A program made the translations under genes and the position numbers. Positions 1-5,962 of a DNA stretch of 10,102 nucleotides are shown here, piece after piece. Source of the DNA: Fulvivirga aurantia (lineage in GTDB: Bacteria; Bacteroidota; Bacteroidia; Cytophagales; Cyclobacteriaceae). The DNA is taken from assembly GCF_009711475.1 (NCBI RefSeq), contig NZ_SMMD01000835.1:1-10102 (forward strand), written 5' to 3'. The notes beneath the pieces are model-generated. The model did no database searches, was not told the origin of the DNA, and saw nothing but the letters and a program-made list of their open reading frames with translations. The first letter of the stretch is position 1. Every line of letters begins with the position of its first letter.

Positions 1-1
1 T

Positions 2-775
2 CCAGGATTCAGTCAAATTGATACCTGTACTTTTAAGTTTACGAAGCACACCATACAATCATCATATTTAAATCAGGATCGTGAATTTTGGGTCAGCCTG
101 CCTTTAAATTACTCTGATAACCTTAGTTATAATGTCATCTATGTTTTTGATGCCGAATGGCGTTTTAATCTTATAAGTAATCTGGAATTTGATTTTTCTG
201 CCAATAACAAGATTGAAAAGAGCATAATAGTGGGCATACCTCATATAGATTGGGAATATACCCGAGCGCGGGATTTATCATTTAGCCAATCGAGAATGGA
301 GTATGATGGTGAGAAGGTTGATTCTACCTGGTATAAAAGCAAAAATGCTGGTGGCGGCTTGGCATTTTATAATTACCTCACCAAAGAACTTATGCCTGCT
401 GTAGAGTCAAACTATGCCACAAATGGGAAAAATTCACTTATCGGACATTCGATGGGCGGTTATTTTGCAGGTTATATCTTATCATTAAATCACCCCTTCG
501 AAACGCTTCACCTCTATGACCCCTCTATCTGGTATAGTGATGGTGAGGTTACAGATGTTGTCAAACATGGCATTCCAAATGATAAAAATGTAAACGTATT
601 CATTACTTATCAACCCGTTCCTGCATTTCATAAACAAAAAATTGAAGAGCTGATAGAGGAACTTAAAAAAGCAAAAAACGTAACGCTGCACACGAGATTA
701 TATACCAGCCAGACACATAATTCACTATTTTTACCAAGTTATCTGGAAGGAATAAAACTTAAGGCTATAAAGTAG
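2..775 (+). CDS. Putative esterase, alpha/beta hydrolase family (5' end outside window)
   Basis: The frame is open from base 2 to the TAG at 773-775, giving 257 visible residues; the start lies upstream. The product resembles predicted alpha/beta-superfamily serine hydrolases of the esterase D / IroE type (COG2819-like). An N-terminal strand region with REFWVSLP and YNVIYVFDAEWRF matches the usual 'vYLPpgY...PVlYvlDg' opening of that family. A nucleophile elbow GHSMGG has its Ser codon at 449-451. YDPSIWYSD sits where the family has 'sPSlWw', and THNSLF near the end carries the likely catalytic His (codon 716-718). The substrate cannot be told: relatives hydrolyse siderophore esters, acyl esters or thioesters. 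Location is unknown because the N-terminus is missing. A GTG at 230 could be read as a start, but conserved family sequence lies upstream of it, so it is internal. The next gene is 70 bases downstream on the same strand. Confidence 0.85.
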   Translation, partial: PGFSQIDTCTFKFTKHTIQSSYLNQDREFWVSLPLNYSDNLSYNVIYVFDAEWRFNLISNLEFDFSANNKIEKSIIVGIPHIDWEYTRARDLSFSQSRMEYDGEKVDSTWYKSKNAGGGLAFYNYLTKELMPAVESNYATNGKNSLIGHSMGGYFAGYILSLNHPFETLHLYDPSIWYSDGEVTDVVKHGIPNDKNVNVFITYQPVPAFHKQKIEELIEELKKAKNVTLHTRLYTSQTHNSLFLPSYLEGIKLKAIK

Positions 776-822
776 TTCAGCCACATTTTAATGAGGTAAG
801 TAACATTGCACGCACCTTCTCG

Positions 823-852
823 TCTTCATCTAAACGCCAACACAGATGAAGA
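823..852 (+). promoter_or_regulatory. Inverted repeat overlapping a start codon
   Basis: TCTTCATCT (823-831) and AGATGAAGA (844-852) are perfect 9-base inverted copies with a 12-base loop. The ATG at 846-848, first candidate start of the membrane-protein gene, is inside the 3' arm. In RNA the stem would hide that start codon. This could mean translational control, or that the next in-frame ATG at 864 is used. It has no T-run and does not look like a terminator. The function is inferred only from the base pairing. Confidence 0.35.
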
Positions 853-1487
853 GAATAAAAGAAATGGTACTGCCCCAGATTTTCATTATTTACACGCGGT
901 ACCTCATCGGAAACGCATTTGTATTTGCCAGTCTCATTAAAATAAAAGGGTACCGCTTTACTTCTGAAAGTGGCGAATTGAACCCAATCAATAGCGCCTG
1001 GCATTTTTTCGAAACTTTGTACCAATCAGGTTTGTATTGGCAATTTATTGGAGTAGGCCAGTTAATTGCCGGCTTTCTTTTAATGACCCAAAGGTATTCT
1101 AAACTTGGTGCACTCATTTACCTTCCAATTATATCAAACATCTTTGTCATTACTTTATCTTACTATTTTGCCTACACACCCGTTATTACAGGCCTTATGC
1201 TATTGGCAAATCTACTACTCATAATTTGGGAGTGGAACGAGCTCAAGATTATAGTTAATCTACAGCCATCCATCGATAAAACTGAGAGGTTAGAAAAAGA
1301 CAAAATCTGGCAAATCATAGGTCTGATACTATTCGCTTTAACTTTTACCTACCGTGCTTTTATTGATGATTACAGCCTAATGATTTGGTTTGCAGTCAGC
1401 GTGTTGGTGGGTCTTGCAGGGCTGGTGATGGGGCTATATAAAAATAGCCGAAAATCACTAAAACTCATTCGCTATGCGAGCAGATAG
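846..1487 (+). CDS. DoxX-like integral membrane protein
   Basis: A 213-residue hydrophobic protein with about six predicted membrane helices (near residues 10-32, 63-80, 87-108, 112-130, 154-172 and 176-198). The first four, with the early RYLIGNAFVFASLIKIKG segment and a GVGQLIAGFLLM helix, resemble the DoxX/DoxD-like four-helix fold. Known members include subunits of redox and quinone-linked enzymes, but most bacterial members have no assigned function. The protein is longer than a typical DoxX protein because of a polar linker (about 131-153) and two extra helices. No catalytic or metal-binding residues stand out. The start is uncertain: ATG 846 lies in an inverted repeat, while ATG 864 (seventh codon) follows the purine-rich run AATAAAAGAA. 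It follows the esterase by 70 bases with no recognisable promoter between, so the two may be co-transcribed. The family call rests on pattern resemblance, not a search. Confidence 0.7.
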   Translation: MKRIKEMVLPQIFIIYTRYLIGNAFVFASLIKIKGYRFTSESGELNPINSAWHFFETLYQSGLYWQFIGVGQLIAGFLLMTQRYSKLGALIYLPIISNIFVITLSYYFAYTPVITGLMLLANLLLIIWEWNELKIIVNLQPSIDKTERLEKDKIWQIIGLILFALTFTYRAFIDDYSLMIWFAVSVLVGLAGLVMGLYKNSRKSLKLIRYASR

Positions 1488-1570
1488 ATCCTCATAGTCA
1501 CTTATTTACAACTACTTACACTTTCAAAGTTTAATCTCAATCATTGCTCTTTTTTCGCAAAACTTATTAA

Positions 1571-1578
1571 TACCTTTG
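1571..1578 (+). promoter_or_regulatory. Bacteroidota-type -7 promoter element for the ABC-F gene
   Basis: TACCTTTG is an exact match to the TAnnTTTG -7 element used by the Bacteroidota primary sigma factor. It lies 18 bases upstream of the ATG at 1597, implying a leader of roughly 10-15 bases. The nearest upstream TTG (1544-1546) is 24 bases away, slightly more than the usual spacing of about 19-21, so the -33 half is weak or absent. Confidence 0.65.
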
Positions 1579-1596
1579 CGGCCAAATTTTTAGACT

Positions 1597-3240
1597 ATGA
1601 TTTCAGTAGATGCAGTTGGTGTAGAGTTTAGTGGTTCTACTCTTTTTAACAACGTTACTTTCAACATAAACGACAACGACAGAATTGCCCTCATGGGTAA
1701 AAACGGAGCAGGAAAATCTACTCTTCTGAAGATTATTGCCGGAGTGAATAAACCAACCAATGGTAAAATATCGGCACCAAAAGAAGCTGTTATTGCTTAT
1801 TTACCTCAGCATCTACTTACAGAAGACGACTGTACTGTCTTTGAAGAGACTTCTAAAGCGTTTGCCAAAATTCTAGGTATGAAAGCCCGCATGGAGGAGC
1901 TCAACCACCAACTGGAAACCAGAACAGATTATGAATCTGATGCCTACAGCAAAATCATAGAAGAAGTCTCTGAGCTAAGTGAGAAATACTACAGCATAGA
2001 AGAAGTAAATTTTGATGCTGAAGTAGAAAAAACATTGCTAGGCCTGGGTTTTGTAAGGGCTGATTTTACCAGAAATACGAGTGAATTTAGTGGCGGATGG
2101 CGCATGCGTATCGAGTTAGCCAAAATATTGCTGCAAAACCCTGACCTCATTTTGCTCGATGAGCCTACCAACCACCTCGATATTGAATCTGTACAGTGGC
2201 TGGAAGACTTTCTAAAGCATAGTGCCAAAGCTGTAATGGTGATCAGTCACGATAAAACATTTGTTGACAATCTTACTAACCGTACGATTGAAATCACGCG
2301 AGGCAAAGTATATGACTACAAAACCAACTATTCTCACTACCTCGAATTAAGAAAAGAAAGACGTGAGCAGCAGCAAAAGCAATTTGATGATCAGGCTAAA
2401 CAAATTGCTGAAATTCAACAGTTTATAGATCGTTTTAAAGGCACTTATTCAAAGACCCTTCAAGTGCAATCGCGTGTTAAAATGCTTGAGAAAATGGAAA
2501 TTGTAGAGGTAGATGAAGTCGATACGTCCGCTCTCAATATCAAATTCCCTCCTGCCCCACGCTCTGGAAATTACCCGGTAATTACAGATGAATTATCAAA
2601 GAGTTACGGAGATCATGTGGTGTTTAAAAACGTAACATTTACCATTGCTCGTGGTGAAAAAGTGGCTTTTGTAGGAAAGAATGGCGAAGGTAAATCTACC
2701 CTGATCAAAGCTATAATGAACGAGATCGATTATGAGGGTTCATTGCAAATCGGTCACAATTGTCAGATCGGTTATTTTGCACAAAATCAGGCTGCACTAC
2801 TTGATGAAAAGCTTACAGTATTCCAAACTGTAGATGAAGCGGCCAAAGGTGACATTAGGTCTAAAATTAAAGACCTACTGGGTGCTTTTATGTTTAGTGG
2901 TGATGCCATAGAAAAAAAGGTAAAGGTACTCTCAGGTGGAGAACGTACCCGATTAGCTATGATCAAACTTTTGCTACAACCGGTTAACCTCTTAATACTG
3001 GATGAGCCTACTAACCACTTAGATATCAAAACCAAAGATATTCTAAAAGACGCGCTCAGGGCCTTTGAAGGCACGCTGATACTCGTTTCTCACGATCGGG
3101 ATTTCCTCGATGGCCTTGCCAATAAAGTGTTTGAGTTTGGCAACAAAAGAGTAAAAGAGCATTTCGAAGACATCAATGGTTTCTTAAGAAACAAAAAGAT
3201 GGAAAACCTGAAGGAAATTGAGCGTACGGCAAAGGTGTAA
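1597..3240 (+). CDS. ABC-F family ATPase (ribosome-associated, two ATP-binding cassettes)
   Basis: A complete 547-residue soluble protein with two ABC cassettes and no membrane segment, the hallmark of ABC-F. Cassette 1 has Walker A GKNGAGKST (34-42), signature FSGGW (164-168), Walker B LLDEP (186-190) and H-loop SHD (217-219). Cassette 2 has Walker A GKNGEGKST (360-368), signature LSGGER (445-450), Walker B LILDEP (466-471) and SHD (498-500). Both cassettes keep DEPTNHLD. A charged helical linker (about 240-325) corresponds to the P-site tRNA-interaction region, and a helical insert at about 85-145 in cassette 1 corresponds to the arm. ABC-F proteins bind the ribosomal E site and relieve stalled translation; some give antibiotic resistance. 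This one looks like the common housekeeping type (Uup/YdiF/YfmR/EttA group), but I cannot assign a subgroup. It has its own -7 element and converges on the HEAT gene 22 bases downstream. Confidence 0.95.
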   Translation: MISVDAVGVEFSGSTLFNNVTFNINDNDRIALMGKNGAGKSTLLKIIAGVNKPTNGKISAPKEAVIAYLPQHLLTEDDCTVFEETSKAFAKILGMKARMEELNHQLETRTDYESDAYSKIIEEVSELSEKYYSIEEVNFDAEVEKTLLGLGFVRADFTRNTSEFSGGWRMRIELAKILLQNPDLILLDEPTNHLDIESVQWLEDFLKHSAKAVMVISHDKTFVDNLTNRTIEITRGKVYDYKTNYSHYLELRKERREQQQKQFDDQAKQIAEIQQFIDRFKGTYSKTLQVQSRVKMLEKMEIVEVDEVDTSALNIKFPPAPRSGNYPVITDELSKSYGDHVVFKNVTFTIARGEKVAFVGKNGEGKSTLIKAIMNEIDYEGSLQIGHNCQIGYFAQNQAALLDEKLTVFQTVDEAAKGDIRSKIKDLLGAFMFSGDAIEKKVKVLSGGERTRLAMIKLLLQPVNLLILDEPTNHLDIKTKDILKDALRAFEGTLILVSHDRDFLDGLANKVFEFGNKRVKEHFEDINGFLRNKKMENLKEIERTAKV

Positions 3241-3262
3241 GGCTAATATCTAGACAAGCTAC

Positions 3263-3796
3263 TTAACCCATATTATTCTCAACGAAAGCATCCAGATCAG
3301 CAAGCATATTTTCTACCTCTTGTTTACGCAGAGCAAAAGCATCGTCTTGTTTGGTATTATTGGCGTAATGGTTCCAGTTTTTTCTGGCTTTCTTTAACAC
3401 TCTGGGTGTTATTTCAAACTCTTCGTGATCTAACAAGTCTTTGGCCAGGCGTGACACGCGAAAGTTGCCATAAAGAAAAAGCTTAAATATAGGCACATAA
3501 TGCTGACTTAGGTCAAAGCCTTCAAGTGCATTCACCAGGTCACCCTTAATATCTTCATTTGCCGGGTTTTCCATCGCCTCAAACAGTGGAGTTAATGCTG
3601 CCTGGTTTTCTTCAATTAAGCTTAATGTACGCGCGGCCATAATGCGTGACTCTTCATTTTCGGCAGTTTCCATCAAATCAACCATGGCTTTTACTACTTC
3701 CTCAGATCCTATTTCTGCCAGTTGGTCAGATACCTGATAGGCATCGTCATTTAGATCTCCTTTTAGCTGGTTTATTAGAGGTTGGATGTCTGTCAT
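3263..3796 (-). CDS. HEAT-repeat domain protein
   Basis: A 177-residue acidic, helical, soluble protein. Paired helices of HEAT type are visible: IQPLINQL / YQVSDQLAEIGSEEVVKAMVDLM (about 4-42), SRIMAARTLSLIEENQAALTPLFEAM (50-76), and DLVNALEGFDLSQHYVPIFKLFL (86-108). The C-terminal part, ITPRVLKKARKNWNHYANN (129-147), also looks helical. HEAT proteins are scaffolds for protein-protein contacts; no enzyme motif is seen and the partner is unknown. The frame stays open to an ATG at 3901, but the promoter on this strand (3849-3818) lies inside that extension, so the start must be ATG 3805 or ATG 3796. I chose 3796 (MTDIQ) because the first HEAT helix begins there and 3805 would leave a leader of only a few bases. 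It is divergent from the glucosaminidase gene and convergent with the ABC-F gene. Confidence 0.8.
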   Translation of the reverse strand: MTDIQPLINQLKGDLNDDAYQVSDQLAEIGSEEVVKAMVDLMETAENEESRIMAARTLSLIEENQAALTPLFEAMENPANEDIKGDLVNALEGFDLSQHYVPIFKLFLYGNFRVSRLAKDLLDHEEFEITPRVLKKARKNWNHYANNTKQDDAFALRKQEVENMLADLDAFVENNMG

Positions 3797-3817
3797 GCAC
3801 TTCATATTTAGAAAAAG

Positions 3818-3849
3818 CAAAACTACATGTATCTTCTTTCCTAAACCAA
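3818..3849 (-). promoter_or_regulatory. Bacteroidota promoter (-33/-7) for the HEAT-repeat gene
   Basis: On the minus strand, TTG (3849-3847) is followed after 21 bases by TAGTTTTG (3825-3818), an exact TAnnTTTG match. Transcription would start near 3811-3814, just before the ATGs at 3805 and 3796. This is the best promoter in the window and rules out the ATG at 3901 as the usual start. Confidence 0.65.
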
Positions 3850-3899
3850 CCTCAGAGACACAGTAAACTTTATCTCTCACTATTGGTTTATACTCAGAC

Positions 3900-4688
3900 A
3901 TGAAATCGGCACATATATACTACTGGACTGTGTTTATTTTAATTTTCTCCACCTGTGTGGAGGGTACTCGTGTTTTGAAAACTGAGTATGTAGAACTCGC
4001 TAGTCCTGAGCAAATTGTAGCGCTTGAAGACACCCTGGTGAGGCCTGTTCTTTATCAGAATTTGCCCAATTATGCCGACTTACCTGTCGAGGACTCTAAA
4101 CAAAAATTTATCGCCACTATTTTACCCGCTATTCTTATTGCCAGATACCACCTGGAGAACGAAAGAGATAGCATTAAACTTCTTCTTATTAAAAAGAAAT
4201 GGACCACACAAGACTCTTTGTATTACCAAAAACAGTTTGAGCGATACAAGGCAAAGGATGCTGAGAACTTACTTTTAAGAATGAAAACGCACCCTAACAG
4301 CATTACCATTGCACAGGCAGCTGTTGAGAGTGGTTGGGGTTCTTCCAGATTCTTTAGAGAAGCCAATAACTTATTTGGAATTTGGTCTTACCGCAGCGAT
4401 GAGCAACGAATTGCCGCAGATGGCAATAATGTTTACCTCCGAAAGTACAATGATGTTTCTCAATCGATCGAAGACTATTTTGTCACGATTGGTAGAGCGC
4501 GGCCTTATCGCTCTTTTAGAAAAACAAATGCCAATTCTGATAATATAGATGAACTTCTCCCCCATTTAAAGCCGTATTCTGAGCGCGGTATGGATTATGT
4601 GTATCAGCTGAAAACCATTATCAGACAAAACAATCTGACACAGTACGACAACTATCAAATTGACCCTCAATACTTTGTAGAAAAATAG
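3900..4688 (+). CDS. Bax-like N-acetylglucosaminidase domain protein (peptidoglycan hydrolase)
   Basis: A 262-residue protein of the Bax type (COG2992; glucosaminidase fold, Pfam PF01832). An N-terminal hydrophobic segment (about 7-20) is a signal peptide or anchor, so it should act in the periplasm or at the membrane. The Bax-specific helical region follows (FIATILPAILIARYHLENER, 70-89), then the conserved core IAQAAVESGWGSSRFFREANNLFGIWSY (137-164). Glu143 in AVESGWG is the expected catalytic acid, and NNLFGIW is the family's second signature. In this family the enzyme cleaves the glycan backbone of peptidoglycan. Length is ordinary and no key residue is missing. A Cys at 19 follows FST, which is not a good lipobox. 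The gene starts 104 bases from the divergent HEAT gene, and only 6 bases separate it from the deacetylase downstream, so the two probably form an operon. No clear -7 element was found in front of it. Confidence 0.88.
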   Translation: MKSAHIYYWTVFILIFSTCVEGTRVLKTEYVELASPEQIVALEDTLVRPVLYQNLPNYADLPVEDSKQKFIATILPAILIARYHLENERDSIKLLLIKKKWTTQDSLYYQKQFERYKAKDAENLLLRMKTHPNSITIAQAAVESGWGSSRFFREANNLFGIWSYRSDEQRIAADGNNVYLRKYNDVSQSIEDYFVTIGRARPYRSFRKTNANSDNIDELLPHLKPYSERGMDYVYQLKTIIRQNNLTQYDNYQIDPQYFVEK

Positions 4689-4694
4689 AATTGT

Positions 4695-5768
4695 ATGTTT
4701 AAAAATACACTAGTTACAATCATACTCACTTTACAATTTTTTGGCTGTAGCACGCAGCCTAGTAATCAAAAAGAAGAAATTGAATCTGACACCAATGGCA
4801 ACAAAGAAGTCGTGGCATTTGTATATCACCGATTTGGGGATAGTAGATTTCCTTCAACCAACGTTTCGCTCGAACACTTCGAAGCGCATTTAAAATACTT
4901 CAAAAATAATGACTATCAGGTGCTTACATTCTCAGAGGCTATCGAATACCTCAAATCTGGCCAAAATGTTAAGAAAACAGCAGTTATAACAGTTGATGAT
5001 GGCTACAAGAGCTTTTACAAAAATGGATTGCCTTTACTTAAGCAATACGGCTTTCCAGCTACGCTATACATAAACACCAAAACTGTGGGTGGTGGAGACT
5101 ATATGTCGTGGAGCGACATTAAAGAGGCTAAAAAGCATAATATAGAAATAGGTAATCACACCCACTCGCACGATTACTTTTTGAATAAATCTGAAAACGA
5201 ACGGTATAAGATCTTTGAAGATGAGATCGCACTATCGCAAAAACTAATAGAAGAAAATACCGGTGAGAAGCCCATTACTTTTGCCTACCCCTATGGTGAA
5301 CTGGATCCTAAAATGAAGGCAATAGTGGCAGATTTTGACTTTGTAGCAGCTGCGGCTCAAAACTCAGGAGTGATTTATGAAAATTCTGATTTAATGCAGT
5401 GTCCGAGATTTCCTATGTCTGAGTTTTACTCAGCACCCGCAAAATTCAAAGAAAAAATAAAGATGAAAGCCTTACGTGTCAATGAAAAACAGCCTCATTC
5501 CTCTGTCATAAATAGCAATACAGAGAGGCCTGAACTCACTTTAACTTTTGATAAAGGAAATTTGCAAACAGGTCGTCTCCAATGTTTTATTCAGGGTAAT
5601 GATTGTGATGTAAAACTGACAGAACAAGGTGACGACATTAGCATTTCAATTTCACCTAAATCAGCCTTAGGTAAACGCAGAAGAACCCTTTATACGATTA
5701 CGGTTCCTGACAGCGAAGGCAACTGGCACTGGTATAGTCATCTTTGGGTAAACCCCGAGGTGAAATAA
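4695..5768 (+). CDS. Lipoprotein polysaccharide deacetylase (CE4/NodB family)
   Basis: A 357-residue protein. The N-terminus is a lipoprotein signal ending FFGC, with Cys18 as the lipidation site, followed by a polar linker. The NodB/CE4 domain spans about 38-245. It has YHRFG (44-48), motif 1 TVDDGY (99-104; Asp101 the likely base, Asp102 a metal ligand), motif 2 HTHSH (155-159; His155 and His159 metal ligands), and motif 3 FAYPYGE (196-202), in place of the RxPY form of classical NodB. Such enzymes remove acetyl groups from N-acetylated sugars in peptidoglycan, poly-GlcNAc or chitin; the substrate here is not known. A separate beta-rich C-terminal domain (about 278-357) ends in GNWHWYSHLWVNP, perhaps a carbohydrate-contacting module. 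It is probably translated with the upstream glucosaminidase, pointing to a shared role in remodelling the envelope glycan. A weak inverted repeat overlaps the stop codon but is not a convincing terminator. Confidence 0.88.
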   Translation: MFKNTLVTIILTLQFFGCSTQPSNQKEEIESDTNGNKEVVAFVYHRFGDSRFPSTNVSLEHFEAHLKYFKNNDYQVLTFSEAIEYLKSGQNVKKTAVITVDDGYKSFYKNGLPLLKQYGFPATLYINTKTVGGGDYMSWSDIKEAKKHNIEIGNHTHSHDYFLNKSENERYKIFEDEIALSQKLIEENTGEKPITFAYPYGELDPKMKAIVADFDFVAAAAQNSGVIYENSDLMQCPRFPMSEFYSAPAKFKEKIKMKALRVNEKQPHSSVINSNTERPELTLTFDKGNLQTGRLQCFIQGNDCDVKLTEQGDDISISISPKSALGKRRRTLYTITVPDSEGNWHWYSHLWVNPEVK

Positions 5769-5822
5769 TTGTACTATTTCTTGTGTATAATTTTCTCTAC
5801 AGACAGACAATCATTTTTTACC

Positions 5823-5834
5823 TCGTTTAAACGA
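5823..5834. repeat. 12-base perfect palindrome
   Basis: TCGTTTAAACGA is fully self-complementary. It lies between the deacetylase gene and the giant surface-protein gene, about 130 bases before the latter. It could be an operator for a dimeric regulator; with AT-rich sequence, chance is also possible. Confidence 0.4.
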
Positions 5835-5872
5835 TTTAAAACACCCTTAGCATAACACTGAGCTATTCTTTT

Positions 5873-5886
5873 TTCAATTAATTGAA
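5873..5886. repeat. 14-base perfect palindrome
   Basis: TTCAATTAATTGAA is fully self-complementary. Its centre is 51 bases (about five helical turns) from the centre of the palindrome at 5823-5834. The two do not share a core sequence. It is a possible regulator site upstream of the giant gene, but no regulator is encoded in the window. Confidence 0.4.
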
Positions 5887-5951
5887 CTTATCTAGTATAA
5901 CCGTATAGTCGAATATATAAGAAATACGTGTTAATTTTTTGAAAAAATAAT

Positions 5952-5959
5952 TATACTTG
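5952..5959 (+). promoter_or_regulatory. Candidate -7 element directly before the giant gene
   Basis: TATACTTG matches TAnnTTTG at seven of eight positions. It ends only 3 bases before the ATG at 5963, so transcription would begin at or next to the start codon, giving a leaderless or nearly leaderless mRNA. No TTG lies at the usual 19-21 base distance, which weakens the call. Confidence 0.35.
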
Positions 5960-5962
5960 CGG

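Larger units (their letters stand above)
5769..5962. other. AT-rich intergenic region with palindromes and a candidate promoter
   Basis: The largest non-coding stretch of the window, 194 bases and clearly more AT-rich than the flanking genes. It contains two perfect palindromes and, at its right end, a -7-like box directly before the giant gene. I see no small ORF, tRNA or convincing terminator here. Confidence 0.6.

Noticed and set aside
230..775. GTG at 230 as the start of the esterase gene
   Set aside because: The same frame is open back to base 2 and encodes family-typical sequence (REFWVSLP, YVFDAEWRF) before 230, so the gene is cut by the window edge.
777..1117. Minus-strand open frames opposite the DoxX-like gene
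   Set aside because: They overlap a well-supported membrane-protein gene, have no recognisable domains and look like antisense shadows.
1989..3074. Minus-strand open frames opposite the ABC-F gene
   Set aside because: Their Ser-rich translations, such as WLVGSSS, are the antisense of the repeated Walker B / DEPTNHLD region in both cassettes.
3797..3901. N-terminal extension of the HEAT-repeat protein to ATG 3901
   Set aside because: A good minus-strand promoter lies inside this stretch and the extra residues do not resemble HEAT repeats.
3940..3965. Lipoprotein signal on the glucosaminidase (Cys19)
   Set aside because: The residues before Cys are FST, with Thr at -1, a poor lipobox; a plain signal peptide or anchor is as likely.
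5762..5780. Terminator after the deacetylase gene (GAAATA / TATTTC)
   Set aside because: The stem is only 6 base pairs, almost all A-T, overlaps the stop codon and is not followed by a clean T-run.
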